Part shown: positions 18,354 to 25,455 of the stretch, in pieces
Position numbering within the stretch: the stretch's first letter is position 1
Layout: every line of letters begins with the position of its first letter
Assembly (NCBI GenBank): GCA_938027685.1
Contig: CALJAM010000030.1
Span: 49,335-113,334, forward strand
Direction of reading: 5' to 3'
DNA length: 64,000 nt
From: an uncultured Bryobacteraceae bacterium
GTDB taxonomy: Bacteria > Acidobacteriota > Terriglobia > Bryobacterales > Bryobacteraceae
Position numbers and translations under genes: made by a program
The notes under the pieces: generated by a model
Databases searched by the model: none
The model's input: only the letters and a program-made list of their open reading frames with translations
What the model was told of the DNA's origin: nothing

Positions 18354-19868
18354 ATGAAGCGCCGAGAGTTTTGTCTGACGCCGTTGGCAGCAGTAATTCC
18401 ACCCCTGCCCTGCGCGCAAGCTGCGACCTCCGACTTTCGGGCCGGCTTCGCCGAAGCCGACATTACACCTGAAATTGGGATGGAGCAACCGGGGGGTTAC
18501 GGCAAAGCTTACCATAAAAGCTTCCACGATCCTTGCAAAGTCAGGGTGGCTGTCTTTGCGGACGCCGAGCGGGAAACGGCTCTGGTCAGCCTGGACGCTC
18601 TCGCCGCACCACGGTACCTCGTGCTCGAGGCGCGCAAGCGGATCCACGCAGCTTGTGGGATCCCCGAAGCGGGCATCCTGATCGGCGCCACCCACTCGCA
18701 CTCTTCGGGCCCGATCGGCATGGTGCGCCGGGGCGATTATGATCACGCACCGCCGCTCGTCCGGAAGCTCGCCTACGAGCATTCAACGGTCGACGATCCC
18801 CGTTATGTCTCTCGCGTTCTCGACCAGATGGTGGACGCGGTCAGTCGGGCGCATAGGGGACTCGCACCCGTTCGGGCAGCGGCCGGATTCGGCTACGAAT
18901 CGCAGGTCGCCTTCAACCGACGGTTGCGCATGAAGAACGGGCTCACGTGGAGCCACCCCGGTCAGGGCAACCCGGACATCGTCTCGTACGCCGGCCCCGT
19001 GGACCCGCAGGTCGGCGTGCTCGGCGCCTGGGACGAGTCCGGCCGCCTTCTGGGCTGCATCGTGAACTACGCCTGCCACGCGACCACCAACCCGTCCGGG
19101 ATCTCCGCCAACTGGATCTACTACCTGGAACAGGTGATCCGGGGAGTCATGGGTGAGCCCGTCGTGGTGTTGTTCTTCCCGGGAGCCTGCGGGGATGTGA
19201 CCCAAGTGGATAACTTGAGCCCCTATGCAAGACCTTCCGGAGAGCAGTGGGCGCGTCTGGTGGGCGGGAGGGTAGGCGCAGAGGCCGTCAAAGTACTCAT
19301 TTCCGCCTTCCCCGGCGCACTAACTCCCGTGCAGTATCGTCAGAAAACTTGGCACATCCCACGCAGGAAACCTTCGGCTGAGAAAGTCGCTAAAGCCTAT
19401 GAGATCGTGCGGCGAGATCCGAAGCAGACCGATGCTACGGAGTGGACTTTCGCCAAGGAGACCGTATTGCTCGACGCCTTGTTGAAGGCATCGCCGGAAG
19501 CAGAAGTCGAGGTGCAGGCTATACAACTGGGACCGGCGATTTTCCTTTCGAATCCGGCAGAACTTTTCTGCCAGCTCGGGCTGGAGATCAAGGCCGGCAG
19601 CCGTTTCCCTTATACCTTCCCGGTGGAGCTCGCCAACGGATGCGTAGGCTATGTCCCGACGGAAGAGGCTTTCGGGCCTAACGGGGGTGGTTACGAGACG
19701 CGATTGACCAGTTACAGTAACCTGGATATATCGGCGGGCCGCCAACTGGTCGCCGCAGCCCTCGAGCTGGCGGCTCAGTTGGCACCCGGTCCCGTGCCGG
19801 AACCCCCGAAGGCGCCGCCCTTCAAGGCCCCCTGGTCATACGGCAACGTACCACCTGAGCTCTCCTGA
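18354..19868 (+). CDS. exported neutral/alkaline ceramidase-like hydrolase
   Basis: 504 residues with a signal peptide (KRREFCLTPLAAV...CAQA; Tat-like RR and a possible lipobox-independent cleavage). The N-terminal domain matches neutral/alkaline non-lysosomal ceramidases: FRAGFAEADITPEIG, GILIGATHSHSSGPIG (zinc-binding His pair in the family), IVNYACHATTN and FFPGACGDVTQVDN. The central FLSNPAELFCQLGLEIK and the GCVGYVPTEEAF block complete the family pattern. Classical ceramidases are longer (~650-750) with a C-terminal Ig-like domain that is missing here, so activity on ceramide is unproven; a general amidase/ester hydrolase on lipids is possible. It appears monocistronic. Confidence 0.85.
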   Translation: MKRREFCLTPLAAVIPPLPCAQAATSDFRAGFAEADITPEIGMEQPGGYGKAYHKSFHDPCKVRVAVFADAERETALVSLDALAAPRYLVLEARKRIHAACGIPEAGILIGATHSHSSGPIGMVRRGDYDHAPPLVRKLAYEHSTVDDPRYVSRVLDQMVDAVSRAHRGLAPVRAAAGFGYESQVAFNRRLRMKNGLTWSHPGQGNPDIVSYAGPVDPQVGVLGAWDESGRLLGCIVNYACHATTNPSGISANWIYYLEQVIRGVMGEPVVVLFFPGACGDVTQVDNLSPYARPSGEQWARLVGGRVGAEAVKVLISAFPGALTPVQYRQKTWHIPRRKPSAEKVAKAYEIVRRDPKQTDATEWTFAKETVLLDALLKASPEAEVEVQAIQLGPAIFLSNPAELFCQLGLEIKAGSRFPYTFPVELANGCVGYVPTEEAFGPNGGGYETRLTSYSNLDISAGRQLVAAALELAAQLAPGPVPEPPKAPPFKAPWSYGNVPPELS

Positions 19869-20320
19869 CCGCTCCGAACGGGCTGACGAATTACCGGCGG
19901 ACGCCTTCCCGGTTGCGGGAGGCGCGAATCCGCCGATCCTCGCGGCGTGGTGCGGGCGAGCCAGTGACACGAGGCAGCGGCCAGCGGTCCCTCGCCAATT
20001 TTGTGAGGTGCACAACCGCCGGCATCGTGTTACCTAAGGTTCACCCGGAGTCGCGGGCGCCCTGCAATAGCGGGCGTGCAACGGTTGCTCAGGCACGCGC
20101 TGCCGATACTGGCAATTCGCGCCAAAGCGCGTTGCACGACTCCGCCCGTAGTCGCGGGATTCACCGCAGCCGTTCTCCGGTCTCCGGCGGCCGGCTGCCC
20201 GCAACTTTCACGCTCCTACGCGCGGTTCCGCCCATATCGTGAGCCGATCGCTATAGCTCTGTAAAGCCCGCTGGCGAGGAGCGGAAGTAGTGGTATACTC
20301 CTGCTGAGAAGGTTTTCTGA
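19869..20320. other. intergenic region, no gene seen
   Basis: About 450 bases. No reading frame has family resemblance or a start signal. Near its right end an extended -10 (TGG-TATACT, 20291-20299) precedes the protease gene by 21 nt. The rest shows only short GC-rich inverted repeats without a U-tract. Confidence 0.5.
20291..20299 (+). promoter_or_regulatory. extended -10 promoter of the subtilisin gene
   Basis: TGG-TATACT, close to consensus, giving a leader of about 15 nt that includes GAGAAGG upstream of ATG 20321. No convincing -35 hexamer is visible, as expected for extended -10 promoters. Confidence 0.5.
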
Positions 20321-21793
20321 ATGAGGGGCAGCAGGAGGATATCGTCGTGGAGAGCGGCCGCGTTAGGCCTCGCGGCAGCAGGTCTTTTGGCGGCACAAGC
20401 CGGTCCGCCGGCCGAGCGGGTCCGGGTGTTGATAGGCTTCAAACGACAGCCGGGGCCGAGCGAACAGGCGCTGGTACGTGCCTTCGGCGGCCACGTCAGG
20501 CACACTTATTGGCTCATACCAGCGATTGCGGCCGAGCTCCCGCCTCAAGCAGTTCGGGCGCTGCAAAGCCATCCCGCTGTCAGCGTGATCGAGCCGGACG
20601 TGCCCGTGCAGGCGATCCAGGAGAGCTACGATTGGGGCGTCGCCAAAATCGGCTCCCCGTCGCTGCACACGCAAGGTCTGCGGGGCCTGGGGGCCAAAGT
20701 TTGCGTCATTGACTCCGGCATCGACACCGATCACCCCGACTTGCAGCCGAACTACCGAGGCGGGTACGACTTCGTAAACGGCGATCCCGATCCGTCTGAC
20801 GACAATGGCCATGGGACTCACGTGGCCGGGACTGTCGCTGCGGCTCTCAATAACACCGGGTTGATCGGCGTGGCGCCCGGCGCAGACATTTACGCTTACA
20901 AGATCCTGGATCAGAACGGCAGCGGAAGTTTCAGCGACGCCATCGCGGCACTCGAACGCTGCATCCAGGATACCGGCGGCAAGGCCGTTACCAACAATAG
21001 TTACGGATCGAGCGCCGACCCTGGCACGCTGGTGAAAGCCGCCTTTGAAAATGCTTACCTCAACCATGGCCTGCTGCACGTGGCGGCGGCGGGTAACGCA
21101 ACCGCCTTCAGCTGCAATCAGGTCTCCTACCCGGCCAGGTACGACTCGGTGATCGCCGTAGGGGCCACCAACAGCTCGGATTCCATCGCTTCCTGGTCCT
21201 GCCGCGGACCCGAGGTCGAACTGTCGGCTCCTGGGGTCGGCATCACCTCGACTTACCCCGATAATACTTACGCCACAGCCAGCGGTACCTCGATGGCTTC
21301 ACCGCACGCAGCGGGCGCGGCTGCGCTGGTGATCAGCGCAAATCCGGTCGATCAAAATGGCGATGGAAAGGTCAACCAGACCGACGTTCGCGCCTGCCTG
21401 CAACGGACGGCTCTGGATCGGGGCACGACCGGCCGCGATACCAGTTACGGCTTCGGCCGGTTGCAGGCGGACCTGGCTGTGAGTGCCTGCCTCTCAAGCC
21501 CGGATTTGACATCGGTAGCAGCCCCGACAAACTTACGGGCGACGGCAACCGGTCGGGATTTCGTGAAACTGGCCTGGACGGATAATGCCACCAACGAAGC
21601 GTATTACGACGTAGAACGTTGCACCGGCACGGGTTGTACGAACTTTACGTTGCTGGCCACACTCCCGGCGGATTGGATGACTTACGCCGATAGTGGTTTG
21701 TCCCGGCGGACCACCTACCGATACAGGGTGCGGGCTCGGAACGGGCTTGCGGCCTCCGCGTATTCGACCGTCGTTTCGGTGACCACGAAGTAG
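20321..21793 (+). CDS. secreted subtilisin-family (S8) serine protease with FN3 domain
   Basis: 490 residues: signal peptide (to ~27, AAGLLAAQAG), I9-type inhibitory propeptide (~33-95, ending VSVIEPDVPVQA), then the S8 catalytic domain with Asp131 (VCVIDSGIDTDHPD), His164 (NGHGTHVAGTVA), oxyanion Asn in AAAGNATAF and Ser324 (GTSMASPHAAGAA). A calcium-loop-like DQNGDGKVNQTD stretch begins near residue 344 inside the catalytic domain's end, resembling an EF-hand/dockerin loop. Residues ~397-490 form a fibronectin type III domain (APTNLRATATG...YRYRVRARNG). It should be processed and act outside the cell. Single gene, own promoter. Confidence 0.93.
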   Translation: MRGSRRISSWRAAALGLAAAGLLAAQAGPPAERVRVLIGFKRQPGPSEQALVRAFGGHVRHTYWLIPAIAAELPPQAVRALQSHPAVSVIEPDVPVQAIQESYDWGVAKIGSPSLHTQGLRGLGAKVCVIDSGIDTDHPDLQPNYRGGYDFVNGDPDPSDDNGHGTHVAGTVAAALNNTGLIGVAPGADIYAYKILDQNGSGSFSDAIAALERCIQDTGGKAVTNNSYGSSADPGTLVKAAFENAYLNHGLLHVAAAGNATAFSCNQVSYPARYDSVIAVGATNSSDSIASWSCRGPEVELSAPGVGITSTYPDNTYATASGTSMASPHAAGAAALVISANPVDQNGDGKVNQTDVRACLQRTALDRGTTGRDTSYGFGRLQADLAVSACLSSPDLTSVAAPTNLRATATGRDFVKLAWTDNATNEAYYDVERCTGTGCTNFTLLATLPADWMTYADSGLSRRTTYRYRVRARNGLAASAYSTVVSVTTK

Positions 21794-21820
21794 CACGGGG
21801 TTCATCCGCACGCGTCGGGA

Positions 21821-21846
21821 GCGGGGCCCGTGAGGTTCGTGGCGCG
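21821..21846 (+). repeat. direct repeat copy 1
   Basis: GCGGGGCCCG then TGAGGTTCGTGGCGCG. It differs from copy 2 by a few bases and one length change near the centre; the core AGGTTCGTGG is identical. Confidence 0.4.
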
Positions 21847-22130
21847 TTGCCGAGGAGAAAAGAGCGCGGCCTCGGCGGCAACCTCGAGCATGGAAACGCG
21901 CCCGGAAGCGCAAAGAGTTCATGCCCAATCGGGCGGCACGCCGCGTCCGGCAATGTTAGTGCGTCGCAGTACCCAACTCGAAGCGCAGGCGGGCAAAAGC
22001 TCTTGCTTGCGGCGCTCGGGTCAGTCAAGGCGCCGGAACGCGAAGGGAAGAGGGGCATTCATCCGCGCTTAGAAGTTACCTTCATCCGGCGGGCTAATTG
22101 GCGTGGTAGGATTTCGCAGGTAAATTCTTA

Positions 22131-22156
22131 GCGGGCCCGGAGAGGTTCGTGGGGCG
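22131..22156 (+). repeat. direct repeat copy 2
   Basis: GCGGGCCCGG then AGAGGTTCGTGGGGCG, about 310 bp from copy 1 in the same orientation. It may be an intergenic dispersed repeat or the remains of a small duplicated element. Confidence 0.4.
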
Positions 22157-22320
22157 CAGTCCCGGACGTGACGCAATTAGTCTCTAGTACTTCGCGAGTC
22201 TTGAGAATAACGCCCGAACAGCTTTCTCGACAAACTCCTAGAACCTGGAGATAAGGGCATGCCTCAGGGCCCTGCGGCGACCCAGGACTGCGTCTGCTCG
22301 GAAGCGGCCGGCCCAAGCCT

Positions 22321-23442
22321 TCACGTCTGGCCTGCCACTTCCTCCCAAGTTACGATGCGCCGCTCGTAGATGGCACGTGTTCCCATGATCGCCTGGAGCG
22401 TGGCCCGCAAAGCCGATTGCGCATCGTTGAGCGGCTTGCGGTTGTTGGTCCGGATGTTCTCCAGAAAAGCGGCCAGCGACATGTAATCGGCCGTCTTGTC
22501 GGCGTCAGGCACTTCCAGCTTCACCAGGCCCTTCTGGGTGCGCGGCTGCCATGCGCCGGCGGGCAGATCCACGGCTCCCTCGCTGCCGAAGACCAACTCG
22601 CGGATACCCGTGAACCCCGGCGGATCGAAGTAGTGATGGCTGAAGTTTACCCGCTGCCCCCCGGGATACTCGAAGATCAGGCTGTAATTATCCATTACGG
22701 TGCGCCCCGGCGGGTCGTCGATAAAGAGGTTCGTCCCGCCGGAAGCTAGGGCGCGGGCGGGATGCGATCCGATCGCCCAAGTGAACAGGTCGAGGATGTG
22801 AATTCCCTGATCGATGAGGATGTCGCCGCACTTGGTCTTGTCGAAGTACCACGGTATGTGGCGGGGCAAATCGCCGCCGTGGCGGATGCCGTGGCACATA
22901 AGAACCTTGCCGATCCCGCCGCCGTGAATAAACCTCATGGCCGTATTGCGCCGCGGATCGTGGCGAAGCTGGAAACCAACCTGAAAAATGCCCTTCGCCT
23001 GCTCTGCCGCGCGCACCGTCATGCGGCAATCCTCGGGCGTAAGAGCCAGCGGCTTTTCGGCATAAAGATGCTTGCCCACCTCGAGAATCGCGATGTTTAC
23101 GTCCTTGTGGGTGTAGTCCGGCGTCGCCTGGACGACGGCGTCGATATCCTTCTGCTCGTCGAGCATCCTGCGGAAATCGGTCCAGACACGGGCCGAGCCG
23201 CCCGCTTCGGCGACGAGCTGTGCGGCCTTGGCCGCGCGCTCTTCCACGATGTCGCAGACGGCCACCACTCGTGCCCCGGGAATCTTTAGCATGGTGCGCA
23301 ACAAGTGCGAGCCGCGATTCCCTGTGCCTACGAAAGCGATGCGAATCGTATCGGAAGGCCCTTGGGAACGCAGCAGGGAGGGTGCGGCCAGCGTGCCGGA
23401 AAGAGTCATCAGATGGCGGCGCGTAATCCGTGAATCGCTCAT
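22321..23442 (-). CDS. Tat-exported Gfo/Idh/MocA family oxidoreductase
   Basis: 373 residues, a second member of the family. Twin-arginine leader (RITRRHLMTLSGTL), dinucleotide loop RIAFVGTGNRGSHLL, VDAVVQATPDYTHKD, EKP motif in HLYAEKPLALTPED, and the substrate-domain signature CGDILIDQGIHILDLFTWAIG. Expected to be an NAD(P)-dependent sugar or cyclitol oxidoreductase acting outside the cytoplasm or at its membrane. Sequence blocks differ clearly from the copy at 12777, so they are not recent duplicates. It lies downstream of the Wzt-like gene in the same direction with 54 bp between; GGAGGGCGAGG precedes the ATG by ~6 nt, so it could be read from the same transcript or its own. Confidence 0.9.
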   Translation of the reverse strand: MSDSRITRRHLMTLSGTLAAPSLLRSQGPSDTIRIAFVGTGNRGSHLLRTMLKIPGARVVAVCDIVEERAAKAAQLVAEAGGSARVWTDFRRMLDEQKDIDAVVQATPDYTHKDVNIAILEVGKHLYAEKPLALTPEDCRMTVRAAEQAKGIFQVGFQLRHDPRRNTAMRFIHGGGIGKVLMCHGIRHGGDLPRHIPWYFDKTKCGDILIDQGIHILDLFTWAIGSHPARALASGGTNLFIDDPPGRTVMDNYSLIFEYPGGQRVNFSHHYFDPPGFTGIRELVFGSEGAVDLPAGAWQPRTQKGLVKLEVPDADKTADYMSLAAFLENIRTNNRKPLNDAQSALRATLQAIMGTRAIYERRIVTWEEVAGQT

Positions 23443-23496
23443 GTGAACCTCGCCCTCCGGCTATGTTACAGCACGGGAGCCAGGCAGGGTGAACGC

Positions 23497-24432
23497 TCAG
23501 AGTTTCTCCAGGGAGACGCGAGCCCGGAGATTGGCCACGCCGGCCGTGTGACGGCTGTCCGTGACCGTCACCGCGACCGCGTCCTCGAGCCAGTCGTGCC
23601 AGACGCCGTCCGGATCGTGGGAAGCTGCCGTGATGGTGTACTGGCCGGGGCAGAGATTGCAGGCGAACCGGAAGGTCACACGCAGCGTCTGTCCGGCTTC
23701 GCACGGGCCCAGCTTGAGCTCCTCCAGTTCGGTGTTGGTGCCGTAGACTTCCATGCCCACGCGGGTCCGGAGCATGATGCCCACCACGGGATCTTCGACC
23801 GCGCGGGCGAAGCGAACCGTGACCCGGACCGCCACCTCCTCCCCGCTCTGCCAAACCATCGTGGCGCGGCCTTCCGCGCCGAGGGTCTCGATCGCCACCA
23901 ATTCCGCGCGTCCATCGCCGCGGCGCAGCGAGGGCGTCAGAGGCGAACTCACCGTCTCCCCCCAGGCGCGCAGGCTTTGAGCTACGTGGCGGCGCCAGGC
24001 AGTAAGGACCTCTCTGGGATCGCCGCGCATCGCGAGGCGTCCCTCGCGGATCCACCAGACCTCGTCCGAGAGGCTTTCGAGCAGGAGTTCTTCGTGCGAG
24101 GCCAGTAACACGGTCGTTCCGTTGCGTCGCAACCGCTCCAGCCCGGCAGCCGCACGTGCCCGCCCCAAGGCGTCGTGACAGGCTAAGGCATGGTCCAGGA
24201 TGAGTGCTTCCACGGGCGCCAGACTCAAGGGATCCAGCGGACCGACATAACGCCGCGAGGAGGGCGCCGTCACCTGCCCGCGCGTGGGTTTGTCAAGGCC
24301 CGCCGCCAACCGCAGCAGAACGCGCACGCCGGCACTGTCGTCTCCCACCAGTCCCACGATGGCGCCCTCCGGCGCCATCGCAGTGAATTCGATCACCGGC
24401 GAATAGCTGACCTCGCGAAACTCGATGGCCAT
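23497..24432 (-). CDS. degenerate ABC-ATPase fused to Wzt-like C-terminal carbohydrate-binding domain
   Basis: 311 residues. Residues 1-~155 align with ABC ATPases of the O-antigen exporter type, but the P-loop reads GDDSAGVR (30-37) where G-x2-G-x-G-K-[ST] is expected, so the catalytic lysine is missing. The Q-loop/helical subdomain and LSGGQ signature are deleted, and Walker B reads ALILDHAL (Glu replaced by His). A VLLASHEE switch region and the terminal GDPREVLTAWR survive. Residues ~165-311 resemble the Wzt C-terminal beta-sandwich that recognises O-antigen caps (VAVRVTVRFARAV, FACNLCPGQYTI, VWHDWLEDAV). No permease gene is nearby. ATP hydrolysis is unlikely; a sugar-binding or regulatory role near lipid A synthesis is inferred. 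A TCTAAT hexamer ends 5 nt before the ATG. Confidence 0.72.
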   Translation of the reverse strand: MAIEFREVSYSPVIEFTAMAPEGAIVGLVGDDSAGVRVLLRLAAGLDKPTRGQVTAPSSRRYVGPLDPLSLAPVEALILDHALACHDALGRARAAAGLERLRRNGTTVLLASHEELLLESLSDEVWWIREGRLAMRGDPREVLTAWRRHVAQSLRAWGETVSSPLTPSLRRGDGRAELVAIETLGAEGRATMVWQSGEEVAVRVTVRFARAVEDPVVGIMLRTRVGMEVYGTNTELEELKLGPCEAGQTLRVTFRFACNLCPGQYTITAASHDPDGVWHDWLEDAVAVTVTDSRHTAGVANLRARVSLEKL

Positions 24433-24437
24433 CGAAC

Positions 24438-24443
24438 ATTAGA
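24438..24443 (-). promoter_or_regulatory. possible -10 element of the Wzt-like gene
   Basis: TCTAAT on the complement, 5 nt before the ATG at 24432, within the 31-bp gap after lpxA. No ribosome-binding site precedes the ATG, which makes an independent leaderless transcript plausible. Confidence 0.3.
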
Positions 24444-24463
24444 ATGCCACGTGAAAGGCCGAG

Positions 24464-25276
24464 TCAGATCATCTCCTGGCGCTCCGGGCGCGGTCGGGCT
24501 ATGCCACGCTCGGAACGACGTACGAAAGCGACCAGGTGCTGCGCTTCCTCGGTAGCGATTTCGCGCTCGATGCGCGCGAGGGCCTCCTCCAGCTTGAGGC
24601 CCGAGCGATACAGCAGTCGGTAGGCTTTCTTGAGCGCCGCGATCCGGTCCGGGGTGAAGCCGGCGCGCTTTAGACCGACGAGGTTCAAACCCTTCGGTTC
24701 GGCGTAGAGGCCGGCGTAGAGAAAGAAGGGAGGGCAATCGCGGTTCACTCGGACGCCGCCGGCGATCATCGCCAGGCGGCCGATTTTCGAGAACTGGTGG
24801 ATTTCGACACCGCCGGAGATGAAAGCTTGGTCCTCGACTTGCACGTAGCCGGCGAGCAGCGTACAACTGCAAATCACGGTGTTGTTGCCCACGCGGCAGT
24901 TATGGGCGATGTGGCCCGAGGTCATGATGTAGTTGCCGTCGCCGATCTCGGTGACCGACTCCGGCCGCGTGCCGCGCGAGATCGTGTAGTGCTCGCGGAT
25001 CTTGTTGCGGCTGCCGATGCGGAGGTAGCTGCGCTCGCCGGTAAAAGCCTTGTCCAGAGGCTCGGTGCCGAGGACCGTGCCCGCTGAGATCTCGTTGTAA
25101 TCGCCCATGGTCGTCCAGCGCTTGACCCAGACGTAAGGTTCCAGGCGGCAGAAAGCCCCGATGCGCACGTCGGCTTCGATGATGGCGAACTCGCCGATGA
25201 TGGTCTGCGGTCCGATCCAGGCATCCGGATGCACGCGCGCGGTCGGCGCGATGACGGCCGAGGGATCCACCGGCAT
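24464..25276 (-). CDS. lpxA: UDP-N-acetylglucosamine O-acyltransferase (LpxA)
   Basis: 270 residues; first step of lipid A synthesis, transferring a 3-hydroxyacyl chain from ACP to UDP-GlcNAc. Left-handed beta-helix hexapeptide repeats run over residues ~1-190. With the start at 25276 the catalytic base falls at His125 (GHIAHNCRVG), the same number as in E. coli LpxA, which decides the start over an upstream GTG at 25306. EIHQFSKIG, DCPPFFLYAG and the C-terminal helical LKRAGFTPDRIAALKKAYRLLYRSG are family hallmarks. It sits apart from lpxD by the TonB receptor gene; fabZ and lpxB are not in the window. Confidence 0.95.
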   Translation of the reverse strand: MPVDPSAVIAPTARVHPDAWIGPQTIIGEFAIIEADVRIGAFCRLEPYVWVKRWTTMGDYNEISAGTVLGTEPLDKAFTGERSYLRIGSRNKIREHYTISRGTRPESVTEIGDGNYIMTSGHIAHNCRVGNNTVICSCTLLAGYVQVEDQAFISGGVEIHQFSKIGRLAMIAGGVRVNRDCPPFFLYAGLYAEPKGLNLVGLKRAGFTPDRIAALKKAYRLLYRSGLKLEEALARIEREIATEEAQHLVAFVRRSERGIARPRPERQEMI

Positions 25277-25365
25277 AACCTTCAAGGCTACGACGCCGGG
25301 CTTCACCGCAGCAATGCGGCGGCCGATTTGGTCGGGGAAACGGGCTGTTCCCGACCCAACGCATC

Positions 25366-25394
25366 TTGCGCCGGGTTTGTCTCTGTGTTATAAT
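25366..25394 (+). promoter_or_regulatory. strong promoter of the TonB receptor gene
   Basis: TTGCGC (25366-25371), 17-bp spacer, TATAAT (25389-25394) with TG one base upstream. Predicted start near 25401, giving a ~55-nt leader. Confidence 0.7.
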
Positions 25395-25402
25395 CCGAGC
25401 GA

Positions 25403-25427
25403 CCGGAGGGCAGGGGTGGCCCTCCGG
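25403..25427 (+). promoter_or_regulatory. 5'-end hairpin in the TonB receptor leader
   Basis: CCGGAGGG pairs with CCCTCCGG (8 bp, 9-nt loop) directly after the predicted transcript start. Outer GAGCG (25397-25401) and CGCTC (25439-25443) could extend it to the base of the ribosome-binding site. It may stabilise the mRNA or modulate translation. Confidence 0.4.
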
Positions 25428-25455
25428 GAACCGGCATTCGCTCAGGAGGTCGGAA

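Larger units (their letters stand above)
21794..22320. other. intergenic region with a diverged direct repeat, no gene seen
   Basis: About 525 bases between two convergent genes. No credible coding frame. It contains a duplicated motif of ~26 bases (21821-21846 and 22131-22156) and three copies of TTCATCCG. A TGG-TAGGAT extended -10-like sequence occurs near 22104-22112 without an evident gene behind it, so a small RNA is possible but unsupported. Confidence 0.45.
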
